A stretch of 54,772 nt of DNA from contig SCVJ01000018.1 of assembly GCA_004322425.1 (NCBI GenBank), positions 1 through 54,772 of the forward strand. The letters are read 5' to 3'. The stretch comes from Chitinophagaceae bacterium (GTDB taxonomy: Bacteria; Bacteroidota; Bacteroidia; Chitinophagales; Chitinophagaceae). The notes beneath the pieces were generated by a model. That model searched no databases. It saw only the letters and a list, made by a program, of their open reading frames with translations, and had not been told where the DNA came from. Below, in pieces: positions 1 through 8,661 of this stretch (position 1 is the stretch's first letter; each line of letters opens with the position of its first letter). The position numbers were made by a program, and so were the translations under genes.

Positions 1-182
1 CATGGCGCGATGTCGCTAATAAATATTCGGGAGTAAAAGGTGTTGAAGAAATTTTAGCTAAAAAAATTATCGAAGGAGGTAGTGGTGTTTGGGGAGAAAT
101 TCCAATGGCACCACATGTTAGTTTTTCAGAAGAAGATGCAAAAACTATTGCTCGTTATATTTTATTAATGAAATCCAATTAA
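1..182 (+). CDS. c-type cytochrome, C-terminal fragment (5' end outside window)
   Basis: The frame is open from the window edge to a TAA at 180-182, about 59 codons. The tail contains a GGSGVWGEIPMAPH segment followed by a helix ending in ARYILLMKSN. A Met-Ala-Pro-His segment after a Trp-Gly pair, then a C-terminal helix, is the pattern of class I cytochrome c (c551/c552-like) domains, where the Met is the sixth heme ligand. The CxxCH heme site would lie upstream, outside the window, so the call rests on the tail alone. The DUF1080 gene starts 3 nt after the stop, so the two are probably co-transcribed and perhaps translationally coupled. Confidence 0.7.
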   Translation, partial: WRDVANKYSGVKGVEEILAKKIIEGGSGVWGEIPMAPHVSFSEEDAKTIARYILLMKSN

Positions 183-185
183 CCT

Positions 186-911
186 ATGAAAAAGCTAATT
201 ATTCTTTCAAGTATTTTAATGACTCTTTATTGTTTTAGTGTTAATACAATTTTCGCACAAACACTTTCAAGAAAAGAAGTGAAGGATGGCTGGGAATTAT
301 TATTTGATGGTAAAACAATAACTGGGTGGCATTCTTACGGAAAAAAACATTTAGGAACTGCTTGGAAAGTAGATGAGGGAGCTATTCATTTGGATGCATC
401 TAAAAAAGAAAATTGGCAGATTAGAGATGGTGGCGATATAGTTACTGAAGAGGAGTTTGATAATTTTCATTTAAAGTTGGAGTGGAAAATTGCTAAGAAT
501 GGGAACAGTGGAATTATATTATATGTGCACGAAGACAGTAAATTCAAATTTCCATGGGAGACGGGACCAGAAATGCAAGTGTTGGATAATAGCGGACATC
601 CCGATGCCAAAATAATAACACATCGTGCCGGCGATTTATACGATCTTATTTCCGCAACTCCTGAAACTGTACGCTCTTTTGGCGAGTGGAATCAAGTAGA
701 AATTAAAAGTTTAAATGGAACTTTAGAGTTTTGGTTGAATGGCGAGAAGGTTATCAGCACTACGTTATGGGACGATGAATGGAAATCTAAAATAGCCAAA
801 AGCAAATTCAAAAACATGCCTTTTTTTGGTACAATTAAAAAAGGAAAAATTGGATTACAAGATCACGGAGATGATGTTTGGTTCCGAAATATTAAAATCA
901 AAAGACTTTGA
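186..911 (+). CDS. DUF1080 / 3-keto-disaccharide hydrolase-like secreted protein
   Basis: 241 aa with an N-terminal signal peptide ending near residue 25 (FAQ). The mature part begins with DGWELLFDGKTITGWHS, the typical opening of DUF1080 domains, and continues with NGNSGIILYV and a C-terminal DVWFRNIKIKRL. The fold is concanavalin-like; family members include 3-keto-glycoside hydrolases, and related proteins are often paired with cytochromes and GMC/GFO oxidoreductases in Bacteroidota and Planctomycetota. Here it directly follows a cytochrome c gene, which fits a periplasmic sugar-oxidation role; the substrate cannot be read from the sequence. The ATG is 3 nt past the upstream stop. Confidence 0.85.
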   Translation: MKKLIILSSILMTLYCFSVNTIFAQTLSRKEVKDGWELLFDGKTITGWHSYGKKHLGTAWKVDEGAIHLDASKKENWQIRDGGDIVTEEEFDNFHLKLEWKIAKNGNSGIILYVHEDSKFKFPWETGPEMQVLDNSGHPDAKIITHRAGDLYDLISATPETVRSFGEWNQVEIKSLNGTLEFWLNGEKVISTTLWDDEWKSKIAKSKFKNMPFFGTIKKGKIGLQDHGDDVWFRNIKIKRL

Positions 912-914
912 ATT

Positions 915-2366
915 TTAGGAAACAGTTGAAATCTTAATTGCATTAGTTGGTAAATGCATATGTATTGGAGTGCTATTTGTATTAATCACAATGTCACCAC
1001 TGTTAATATATCCTTCTTCTTTTAGAATATTCATTTGATCAGAAATAATTTCATCAATGCTTTCTTCTTTGTCATAAAAAATTGCACGAACTCCCCAACT
1101 GAGACTCAACTGATTTACCAGTGATTTTTCTTTTGTAAAAATAAACAAAGGTGATTTAGGTCTGTAACTACTTAGCATAAACCCTGTATAACCACTTTGT
1201 GTCATTCCAATTAAAGCTCTTGCATTTACATCTTTCGCCAGTTTGCATGCATTATAACAAATGGCATCGCTTAAAAAAGATGGCGAATGTTGTTGTGGAG
1301 CTAATTCTTCTTCAAGATTATAGTTGTAATCAGTCTTTTCCACTTCCAAAATTATTTTTTTCATTGTTTCCACAACCAAAGTGGGATGTATTCCTGTTGC
1401 AGTTTCACCACTCAGCATCACCGCATCAGCACCTTCTAATACGGCATTGGCAACATCTGTAATTTCACTTCTGTTTGGTTTTGTTCTTTCAATCATGCTC
1501 TCCATCATTTGTGTAGCTACAATTACTGGTTTAGCACGATGTAAACATTTTTTTATAATTTGTTTTTGAATAAGAGGAACTTGCTCAATCGGTAATTCTA
1601 CTCCCAAATCGCCACGGGCAATCATAATGCCATCTGCCTCTACAATAATATCTCGGATGTTTTCAAGTGCTTCAGGCTTTTCAATTTTTGCAATAATTTT
1701 AGTTTTACTATTCTTCTCATTTAGTTTATTTCGAAGAATGGTAATGTCTGCAACACTTCTTACAAATGATAAAGCAATCCAATCTAATTCTTGTTCAATA
1801 ATAAAATTCAAATCAATTAAATCTTTTTCTGTCAATGCAGGTAATGAAATTTTTGTATTGGGAAGATTAATGCCTTTATTGGAAGAGAGCACTCCACCCA
1901 AAAGTACTTTTACTTGAACGTCATTATTTTTTAAAATGCAACATACTTCTACTTCTAATTTTCCGTCATCAATTAAAATGATATTACCAACTTTCACATC
2001 ATTATGGAGGTTTGGATAAGAAACATAAATACTGTTTTTTGTTCCAACTACTTTTTGATTCGTAAACGTGAGAATTTCTCCTTCTTTTATCAGTAGCGAA
2101 TTATTTTCAATTTCGCCAACTCGTAATTTAGGCCCTTGTAAATCGCCGAGAATGGCTACGTTATTGAATTTATGTTGATTTATTTTTCGAATATGATTAA
2201 TGATTTCTAATTTATTTTCATGTGTACCATGAGAAAAATTTAATCTAAAAACATTAACGCCAGCGGCAACAAGTTCCAATAGTTTTTCATACGTCTGGCA
2301 GGCTGGACCTACAGTTGCTACAATTTTTGTACGATTGTGTGCTTGTGAGTTGTCTATTTTTTGCAT
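915..2366 (-). CDS. pyk: pyruvate kinase
   Basis: 483 aa from the ATG at 2366; a longer frame begins with TTG at 2378, but the ATG lies one base after the pfkA stop and directly precedes the conserved RTKIVATVGPAC start, so it is preferred. It converts phosphoenolpyruvate and ADP to pyruvate and ATP. Visible motifs in order are GDLQGPKLRVGE, IAKIEKPEAL (catalytic Lys and metal-binding Glu), IMIARGDLGVELP and KPVIVATQMMESM; a complete C-terminal domain follows. It is downstream of pfkA on the same strand, so the two committed, usually allosteric steps of glycolysis appear to share one transcript. It ends 3 nt from the convergent DUF1080 gene. Confidence 0.96.
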   Translation of the reverse strand: MQKIDNSQAHNRTKIVATVGPACQTYEKLLELVAAGVNVFRLNFSHGTHENKLEIINHIRKINQHKFNNVAILGDLQGPKLRVGEIENNSLLIKEGEILTFTNQKVVGTKNSIYVSYPNLHNDVKVGNIILIDDGKLEVEVCCILKNNDVQVKVLLGGVLSSNKGINLPNTKISLPALTEKDLIDLNFIIEQELDWIALSFVRSVADITILRNKLNEKNSKTKIIAKIEKPEALENIRDIIVEADGIMIARGDLGVELPIEQVPLIQKQIIKKCLHRAKPVIVATQMMESMIERTKPNRSEITDVANAVLEGADAVMLSGETATGIHPTLVVETMKKIILEVEKTDYNYNLEEELAPQQHSPSFLSDAICYNACKLAKDVNARALIGMTQSGYTGFMLSSYRPKSPLFIFTKEKSLVNQLSLSWGVRAIFYDKEESIDEIISDQMNILKEEGYINSGDIVINTNSTPIHMHLPTNAIKISTVS

Positions 2367-2367
2367 A

Positions 2368-3351
2368 TTAACTGGCAAGTATTTTTACAATTTTCATCCA
2401 CTCGTCACTAATACTTCCTTTGGCCTTTACAGCTTTTTCGAGTGGGATATAATTTATTTTATCATTTTGTATTCCTACAACTATATTTTTCTTTTCTTCC
2501 AAAAAACATTGAACAGCATAATACCCCATTCTGCTAGCCATTAATCGGTCTAAACAAGTAGGTGATCCGCCACGCTGAATATGCCCTAATATGCAAATGC
2601 GTATTTCTGCTTTCGGTAATTTTTCAACTAAGGCTTTGTGTACTTCTTCAGCTCCACCAAACTCATCTCCTTCGGCAACAACTATTAAGTTTACCATTTT
2701 TTTTCTTCTATCTTTTTCTTGAAGTGAAGTGATGATATCAGAAATATTTGTTTTTCTTTCTGGAATAAGAATATTTTCTGCACCGGTAGCAATGCCACTA
2801 TGTAAAGCAATATAGCCGGCATCACGTCCCATCACTTCAATAATGAAAATTCGATCGTGAGCTTCCATTGTGTCGCGAACTTTATCGATGGCTTCAACAG
2901 CAGTGTTTACGGCAGTATCAAAGCCAATGGTGTAATCCGTACCTTGAATATCTCGATCAATTGTTCCGGCAATTCCGATGCACGAAATATCAAACTCTTG
3001 AGAAAATTTTGTAGCACCACTAAAAGATCCATCACCACCAATGACAACTAATCCACCAATTCCTCTTTTTTGTAAATTTTCGAATGCTTTTTTCCGTCCT
3101 TCAAATTCATAAAATTCTTGGCAACGTGCAGTTTTTAAAATTGTACCTCCCCGTTGAATAATATTGGCTACTGATTTTGTGTCGAGTGGCACTATCTCAT
3201 CTTCAATTAAACCCTGATAGCCACGCATTATACCGAATACTTCAAAGCCGTGATACAATCCTGTTCTAACCACAGCACGAATAGCTGCGTTCATACCGGG
3301 GGCATCACCTCCCGATGTGAGAACTCCTATTTTTGATATTTTTATTGCCAT
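2368..3351 (-). CDS. pfkA: ATP-dependent 6-phosphofructokinase
   Basis: 327 aa, the usual length for bacterial PfkA. It phosphorylates fructose 6-phosphate. The N-terminus shows GVLTSGGDAPGMNAAIR; GGDGS keeps the glycine that marks ATP rather than pyrophosphate enzymes; substrate-site segments EVMGRDAGY and HIQRGGSPTCLDR are intact. One oddity is that the catalytic loop usually read as GTIDND is GTIDRD here (codon CGA); the base Asp and the second Asp are retained. First gene of a pfkA-pyk pair and divergent from the prolyl oligopeptidase gene across a 139-bp AT-rich gap. The start is an ATG directly before the conserved beta strand. Confidence 0.96.
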   Translation of the reverse strand: MAIKISKIGVLTSGGDAPGMNAAIRAVVRTGLYHGFEVFGIMRGYQGLIEDEIVPLDTKSVANIIQRGGTILKTARCQEFYEFEGRKKAFENLQKRGIGGLVVIGGDGSFSGATKFSQEFDISCIGIAGTIDRDIQGTDYTIGFDTAVNTAVEAIDKVRDTMEAHDRIFIIEVMGRDAGYIALHSGIATGAENILIPERKTNISDIITSLQEKDRRKKMVNLIVVAEGDEFGGAEEVHKALVEKLPKAEIRICILGHIQRGGSPTCLDRLMASRMGYYAVQCFLEEKKNIVVGIQNDKINYIPLEKAVKAKGSISDEWMKIVKILAS

Positions 3352-3490
3352 TTGAAATAAATTGAAATAGTCCTTAATTTGGATGAAAACTAAGTACTAC
3401 AAAGAATATTTTTCGTTATCAAAAATAAGCATTGTTAGATTAACAGTTAGTAGTATTAGAATCCTTAATTTTAGTGATTAATAATTTTAT

Positions 3491-5635
3491 ATGAAAAGAC
3501 TGATCATTGCGCTTTTATTTATTCCTTTTTTTACGAATGCACAATACAAATATCCTCAAACTAAAAAAGTGGATACTATTACAAATTATCATGGGCTGAA
3601 TGTAGTAGATAGTTATCGTTGGCTGGAAGATGATAAGAGTGTTGAAACAAGGGAATGGGTAACGGAACAAAACAAAGTTACTTTCAATTACTTGGATCAA
3701 ATACCTTACAGAGCACAATGGTTAAAGCGTTTAGAAGAAATCAATAATTATCCAAAATATTCTTCTCCCAATAAAAAAAATGAGTATTTCTATTTTTCAA
3801 AAAACAGTGGGTTACAAAATCAAAGCATACTTTATCGCCAAAAAGGTTTGAAAGGGGAAGCTGAATTAGTGCTTGATCCTAATAAATTTTCAGAGGATGG
3901 AACTACGAGTCTTGCCAATTTTTCTTTATCCAAAAATGGCAAATATGCTGTAGTTGGAAAATCAAAAGGTGGAAGTGATTGGCGGACTTATTTTGTTTTG
4001 GATATGAGTACACTTCAATACTTGCCCGATTCTTTAAGCTGGGTAAAGGTTTCAGGTGTTTCATGGCAAGGGGATGGTTTCTTTTATAGTCGTTATCCTA
4101 CTCCTGAAAAAGGAAAGGAGCTTTCAACTAAAAATGAAAATCATCAAGTTTTTTACCACAAAGTGGGTACTCGGCAAGATCAAGATTTGATGGTTTATGA
4201 AGATCAACTCAATGGTCAACGATTTCATGGAGTGTTTACAAATGAAGATGAACGGTTTGTATTTTTAAACATTAGCGATAGAGGAAAAGCTAAGGATGGG
4301 AATGCACTTTGGTATTATGATAGTCAAAGTAAAGACAGGAAATTTTTACCAATCTTCAAAGAACCCGGAGATTTTAATTATGATTTTATTGAAGAAGTGA
4401 ATGGTAAATTTTTAATAAATACCAATGAAGGAGCGTTGAATAGCAGAATTGTTTTAATTGATCCTTTGCATTCAGGGAAAGAAAACTGGGAAACAATTAT
4501 TGCCGAAAAAAATGAAAATATTTCTTCAATTTCTTCTGTTGGCGGAAAGCTATTTGTTACTTATTTGAAAGATGTTACAAGCCGCGTTTTAGTTTATGAT
4601 TTGAAGGGAAATTTTGAAAGAGAAGTAAAGCTACCTGCATTAGGAACTGCTTCTGGTTTTGGTGGTGATCGCGATGATTCGTTTGTATTTTACACTTTTA
4701 CTTCTATAACTTTTCCTCCTACTATTTATCGATATGATATTTCAACTGGGGAAAGTACAGTTTTCAGAAAACCAGAAGTAAAGTTTAATCCCGAAGACTA
4801 TATTACTGATCAAGTCTTTTATCCGGGAAAAGACAGTGTCAATATTCCCATGTTTGTGGTTTACAAAAAAGGGACAACATTAAATGGAAAAAATCCAACC
4901 ATACTATATGGATATGGTGGATTTAACATCAGCAGCAATCCATCTTTTTCATCAACAAGAATTACATGGTTGGAGCAAGGTGGAATTTTTTGTATAGCCA
5001 ATCTGCGCGGTGGCAGCGAATATGGAGAAAAATGGCATGAAGCTGGAATGCGTCTAAAAAAGCAAACAGTATTTGACGATTTTATTGCTGCCGCAGAATT
5101 TCTAATTAATAAAAAATATACTTCAAAAGATTTTCTTGCTGTACAAGGTGGATCGAATGGAGGGTTGCTTGTTGGTGCGGTGATGAATCAGCGCCCCGAT
5201 TTATTTAAGGTAGCTATTCCACAAGTAGGTGTAATGGATATGCTTCGTTTCCAAAAATTTACTATTGGATGGAATTGGATTGCAGAATACGGAAGTAGTG
5301 ATAATGCTGTTGATTTTAAAAACCTTTATGGCTATTCTCCCATTCATAATATTAAATCAGGCGTGAATTATCCTGCAACATTAATAACTACTGCCGATCA
5401 CGATGATAGGGTAGTACCTGCTCATTCTTTCAAGTATGCTGCAGCTCTTCAAGATAAACATAAAGGTGAAAACCCGGTTATGATAAGAATTGATGTGAAT
5501 TCTGGGCATGGAGCTAGTAATTTAAAGAAGTCGTTGGAGACTACTTCTGATATTTACTCATTTATTTTTAAAAATATGAATATCACTCCGAAATTTGCAT
5601 CTACAAATTATTCCATTGAGAAAAAACCATTTTGA
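3491..5635 (+). CDS. prolyl oligopeptidase, family S9A
   Basis: 714 aa with a signal peptide (MKRLIIALLFIPFFTNAQ), so probably periplasmic or exported. It cleaves proline-containing oligopeptides. The N-terminal two thirds form the seven-bladed propeller; the opening YRWLED is typical of S9A. The alpha/beta hydrolase part carries the nucleophile Ser555 in GGSNGG, the Asp in DHDDRVVP (Asp638/639) and His673 in SGHGAS, matching the spacing of well-studied members. It is followed 18 bp later by cmk on the same strand. Confidence 0.94.
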   Translation: MKRLIIALLFIPFFTNAQYKYPQTKKVDTITNYHGLNVVDSYRWLEDDKSVETREWVTEQNKVTFNYLDQIPYRAQWLKRLEEINNYPKYSSPNKKNEYFYFSKNSGLQNQSILYRQKGLKGEAELVLDPNKFSEDGTTSLANFSLSKNGKYAVVGKSKGGSDWRTYFVLDMSTLQYLPDSLSWVKVSGVSWQGDGFFYSRYPTPEKGKELSTKNENHQVFYHKVGTRQDQDLMVYEDQLNGQRFHGVFTNEDERFVFLNISDRGKAKDGNALWYYDSQSKDRKFLPIFKEPGDFNYDFIEEVNGKFLINTNEGALNSRIVLIDPLHSGKENWETIIAEKNENISSISSVGGKLFVTYLKDVTSRVLVYDLKGNFEREVKLPALGTASGFGGDRDDSFVFYTFTSITFPPTIYRYDISTGESTVFRKPEVKFNPEDYITDQVFYPGKDSVNIPMFVVYKKGTTLNGKNPTILYGYGGFNISSNPSFSSTRITWLEQGGIFCIANLRGGSEYGEKWHEAGMRLKKQTVFDDFIAAAEFLINKKYTSKDFLAVQGGSNGGLLVGAVMNQRPDLFKVAIPQVGVMDMLRFQKFTIGWNWIAEYGSSDNAVDFKNLYGYSPIHNIKSGVNYPATLITTADHDDRVVPAHSFKYAAALQDKHKGENPVMIRIDVNSGHGASNLKKSLETTSDIYSFIFKNMNITPKFASTNYSIEKKPF

Positions 5636-5653
5636 TAAGACGATTAAACTTAC

Positions 5654-6337
5654 ATGAAGAAAAAAATTATCATCACATTAGACGGATGGAGTAGTTGTGG
5701 TAAAAGTACTTTGGCCAAACAATTGGCTACTAAATTAGGATATACTTATGTGGATAGTGGCGCCATGTATCGGGCTATCACACTTTATTTTTTGCAGCAT
5801 CAGGTTTTGTGGACAGATGAAAAAATGTTGACAGAAGCATTAAAAAAAATAGAACTAGCTTTTGTAGAAGATTCAGCTACCGGAAAAAGTAATATTTATT
5901 TGAACGGGAAAAATGTTGAACTTCTTATTCGTGAACTTGTAGTTGCCGAAAAAGTAAGTGAAGTATCTGCAATTAAAGAAGTACGAAATTTTGCTGTAGC
6001 AAAACAGCAAGAAATGGGGAAACAAAAAGGTGTAGTTATGGATGGAAGAGATATTGGAACTGTTGTTTTTCCGGAAGCCGAATTAAAAATATTTATGACA
6101 GCTGATAATGAAATTCGTATTAAGAGAAGATTTATAGAAATGCGTGAGCTAGATTCCAATGTAAGTATTGAAGAAGTAAAAAAGAATATTGAATCGAGAG
6201 ATTATACTGATAGTAATCGTGAAATAAGCCCACTTAGAAAAGCTGATGATGCAATCGTTTTAGATAATACTCATTTAACAACCGGGCAACAATTTGAGAT
6301 AGCATTTAATTGGGCTAACGAAAAAAGTTCTATGTAG
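5654..6337 (+). CDS. cmk: (d)CMP kinase (cytidylate kinase)
   Basis: 227 aa. It transfers phosphate from ATP to CMP/dCMP. The P-loop reads GWSSCGKST at residues 11-19, a variant of GPxGSGKST familiar from Bacteroidota cmk. VDSGAMYRAIT and MDGRDIGTVVFPEAELKIF are CMP-binding signatures and RRFIEMRE / RDYTDSNREISPL form the lid and C-terminal helices. It starts 18 bp after the peptidase stop and ends 13 bp from the convergent FKBP gene. Confidence 0.95.
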   Translation: MKKKIIITLDGWSSCGKSTLAKQLATKLGYTYVDSGAMYRAITLYFLQHQVLWTDEKMLTEALKKIELAFVEDSATGKSNIYLNGKNVELLIRELVVAEKVSEVSAIKEVRNFAVAKQQEMGKQKGVVMDGRDIGTVVFPEAELKIFMTADNEIRIKRRFIEMRELDSNVSIEEVKKNIESRDYTDSNREISPLRKADDAIVLDNTHLTTGQQFEIAFNWANEKSSM

Positions 6338-6350
6338 AAAATGGTAGGTC

Positions 6351-7073
6351 TTATTTTTCTTTAACACCTAAAAGTTCCATTTCAAAAATTAACATAGAAC
6401 CTCCCGGAATTGTATAATAATCGGATGCGCCGTAACCAAGTTTGTAGGGAACATAAACTTTCCATTTAGAGCCCGTTGGCATCATCAATAGTGCTTCCGT
6501 CCATCCTGCTATCACTCGCGTTATCGAGAAGGTAACAGGCTCTCCTCTTGAGTAAGAATTATCAAATTCCTCTCCGTTTACTAAGTTGCCTTTATAATTA
6601 CATACTACACTATCTCCAATTACAGGTGTTGGCCCGGTACCTTGTGTAATAATTTCATATTGCAAACCGGTTGATGTTGTGTGAACTTCTGCTCTCTTTT
6701 TATTTTCAGATAAAAATTTTTCACCTGCAGCTATAGTGGGTTTTGATTTTTCAATTTGAATTGCTGATAAATAATTCATCACTGCAGTGTTGGCTTGTGT
6801 ATCATCCAAAAGTCTTGGTTTTTTTGTTTGAATATCATTTATTGCTTTTGCAACTAGAGTACTGTTAATATCAGTAATTCCCTGTTGGTTATAAACGCTT
6901 ACAATAAAAACGCCCATAGCGTAGCTAGCAGAATCTTTTGCAGACTTCAGAATGTTAACTGGCAAAATAGGTTTGATGCTCGGTTTGCTTGTTGTAGTTG
7001 GTTTTTTTACTTGAGAAAAACAAAGTGCAGAAAAGACAAGCGAGCAGATTATTGAAAAGATAATTTTTTTCAT
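6351..7073 (-). CDS. FKBP-type peptidyl-prolyl cis-trans isomerase, exported
   Basis: 240 aa. A signal peptide (to about residue 20, CFSQ) is followed by a low-complexity Lys/Pro/Ser/Thr linker, then an FKBP N-terminal-like helical region (about 40-125) with KDSASYAMGVF, then the FKBP domain (about 130-238) with VVCNYKGNLVNGEEFDNSY, VIAGWTEALLMMPTGSKW and YKLGYG. This is the FkpA/Mip architecture: dimerisation module plus isomerase, assisting folding of exported proteins. The C-terminus GSMLIFEMELLGVKEK is complete. A -7 box lies at 7091-7098. Confidence 0.93.
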   Translation of the reverse strand: MKKIIFSIICSLVFSALCFSQVKKPTTTSKPSIKPILPVNILKSAKDSASYAMGVFIVSVYNQQGITDINSTLVAKAINDIQTKKPRLLDDTQANTAVMNYLSAIQIEKSKPTIAAGEKFLSENKKRAEVHTTSTGLQYEIITQGTGPTPVIGDSVVCNYKGNLVNGEEFDNSYSRGEPVTFSITRVIAGWTEALLMMPTGSKWKVYVPYKLGYGASDYYTIPGGSMLIFEMELLGVKEK

Positions 7074-7090
7074 ATTATTTCTTTGGGTTT

Positions 7091-7098
7091 CAAATATA
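7091..7098 (-). promoter_or_regulatory. -7 box of the FKBP gene promoter
   Basis: On the minus strand it reads TATATTTG, matching the Bacteroidota TAnnTTTG consensus, and lies 18 nt before the FKBP ATG. No convincing TTG -33 element sits at the right spacing, so only the -7 element is claimed. Confidence 0.4.
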
Positions 7099-7138
7099 GT
7101 GGATTCATTCTAACAGCTACTTATTCTGACATCAGAAA

Positions 7139-7675
7139 TTATTTTTGAGATGTTAATTTTTGCTGGATATAATTTTTGGAGTCGTTTTGCATTAATTTTT
7201 TAAAAACTTCCAAGGTAGCAAGAGCGTCTCCAGCTGCTCGATGGCGACTGTTAATATTAATTTCTAAAGAACTACAAAGATTGCCTAAGCTATAGCTTGG
7301 AAGCCCTTTAAATATTTTTCTGCTAAGATGTACAGTGCAAAGTTTTTTGGTTTCTAAGCTAAAACCTGCAGATTGTAAATGACTTTTTAAAAAGCTGTAG
7401 TCAAAATTAACATTGTGTGCCACAAATATATTTTGGCAAAGAAGTTGATGAATTGTTGCAGCTACTTTATTAAAAGTAGGGGCTTGTGCCACCATGGCAT
7501 TGGTTATTCCAGTGAATTGTTGAATTCGCTGCGGAATGTATTTTTCGGGATTGATTAGTGTTTCAAAATTTTCAACTATTTTTTCACCGTCAAATACATA
7601 AATGGCTACTTCGGTAATTCCATTTTCTGTTGTAAAATAACCTGTGGTCTCTATGTCAACAATTGCAAAATTCAT
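7139..7675 (-). CDS. DnaQ-like 3'-5' exonuclease (DEDDh)
   Basis: 178 aa, a single exonuclease domain. Exo I is FAIVDIETTG (Asp, Glu), Exo II is AHNVNFDYSFL, and Exo III is HRAAGDALAT (His and Asp), giving a full DEDDh set. This resembles the polymerase III epsilon family, though Bacteroidota genomes hold several such paralogues; some carry an additional C-terminal GIY-YIG domain, absent here. Whether it proofreads for the replicase or acts alone in repair or RNA processing cannot be told from sequence. It is divergent from the RlmK-like gene, 32 bp away. Confidence 0.87.
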   Translation of the reverse strand: MNFAIVDIETTGYFTTENGITEVAIYVFDGEKIVENFETLINPEKYIPQRIQQFTGITNAMVAQAPTFNKVAATIHQLLCQNIFVAHNVNFDYSFLKSHLQSAGFSLETKKLCTVHLSRKIFKGLPSYSLGNLCSSLEININSRHRAAGDALATLEVFKKLMQNDSKNYIQQKLTSQK

Positions 7676-7707
7676 ATTAGAACAAAGTTGTAAAAAATGT
7701 GTGAAAG

Positions 7708-8661
7708 ATGAATGATTCTAAAATAATAATGTTTGAAAATAGGCTAAAGAAAAACTTTAAACACCTCAACAAGCAGGCAAAACGATTGGGTGTGAATTGC
7801 TATCGTATTTATGATCACGATTTGCCTGAATTTCCAATCTGTGTTGAAAAATATGGACCCTATGTTTATGTGGCAGAATATAAAAGAAGACATCAACTTT
7901 CGGATGATGAGTACCAACTTTGGATGGATGAGAGTTTAAACTCCATTGTCAAAATAGTTGCAGTTCCTCTTGAAAATATTTTTTATAAACTGAGGCAAAG
8001 GAAGCAGGGAAGATTGGGGCAATATGTGAAAATGGAAAATATAAAAAAGGAATTAGTTGTAGAAGAGAATGGGATGAAATTCATCGTTAATCTCAGCGAT
8101 TATCTTGATACAGGTTTGTTTTTGGATCATCGAAATACAAGAGAAAAAGTAAAAAGCATTTCAAAAAATAAAAATGTACTCAATCTTTTTGCCTATACTG
8201 GATCATTTTCTGTGTACGCTGCTTCGGGTGGTGCGCAAGAAGTTGTAACTGTGGATTTATCAAATACATATTTGCAATGGGCAAAAAAAAATATGGAATT
8301 GAATGGGTTTGAAAATGCATCGAACTATAAATTTGTTCAAGCTGATGTGCTACAATATTTAGATTCGTTGGATAATGAATGTTTTGACATAATTATTTTA
8401 GATCCACCCACATTTAGTAACAGCAAAAAGATGAACGATATTTTGGATATTCAAAGAGATCACGTTTCATTGATTAATCGTTGTCTGAAAATATTAAAAA
8501 AAGGAGGGTTATTATTTTTTAGCAATAATTATAAAAAATTTGTGTTGGATCAAGATAAAATTCATTCAAATGAAATAAAAGATATGACTCTGCAAACTGT
8601 TCCTTTTGATTTTGTAGGAAGATTTACACGATTTTGTTACCAAATCAAAAAAGCAGATTAG
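7708..8661 (+). CDS. RlmK-type 23S rRNA methyltransferase, stand-alone
   Basis: 317 aa. The protein resembles the C-terminal (RlmK) half of the enterobacterial RlmKL fusion, which makes m7G2069 in 23S rRNA. The start region FENRLKKNFKHLNKQAKR and YRIYDHDLPEFP match the beginning of that half; the Rossmann core has NLFAYTGSFSVYAA (SAM motif I) and DIIILDPPTFSNSKKM (motif IV), followed by the family-typical QRDH and GGLLFFSNN. The THUMP/RlmL half is not present in this gene or nearby. The second Met (codon 8, position 7729) is an alternative start closer to the domain. It overlaps the convergent aminotransferase by 4 bp. Confidence 0.85.
   Translation: MNDSKIIMFENRLKKNFKHLNKQAKRLGVNCYRIYDHDLPEFPICVEKYGPYVYVAEYKRRHQLSDDEYQLWMDESLNSIVKIVAVPLENIFYKLRQRKQGRLGQYVKMENIKKELVVEENGMKFIVNLSDYLDTGLFLDHRNTREKVKSISKNKNVLNLFAYTGSFSVYAASGGAQEVVTVDLSNTYLQWAKKNMELNGFENASNYKFVQADVLQYLDSLDNECFDIIILDPPTFSNSKKMNDILDIQRDHVSLINRCLKILKKGGLLFFSNNYKKFVLDQDKIHSNEIKDMTLQTVPFDFVGRFTRFCYQIKKAD

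Noticed and set aside
3432-3473. TTG and TAATTTTA upstream of the prolyl oligopeptidase gene as a promoter
   Set aside because: The spacing between the two is 31 nt, far from the usual 19-22, and the -7 match is imperfect.
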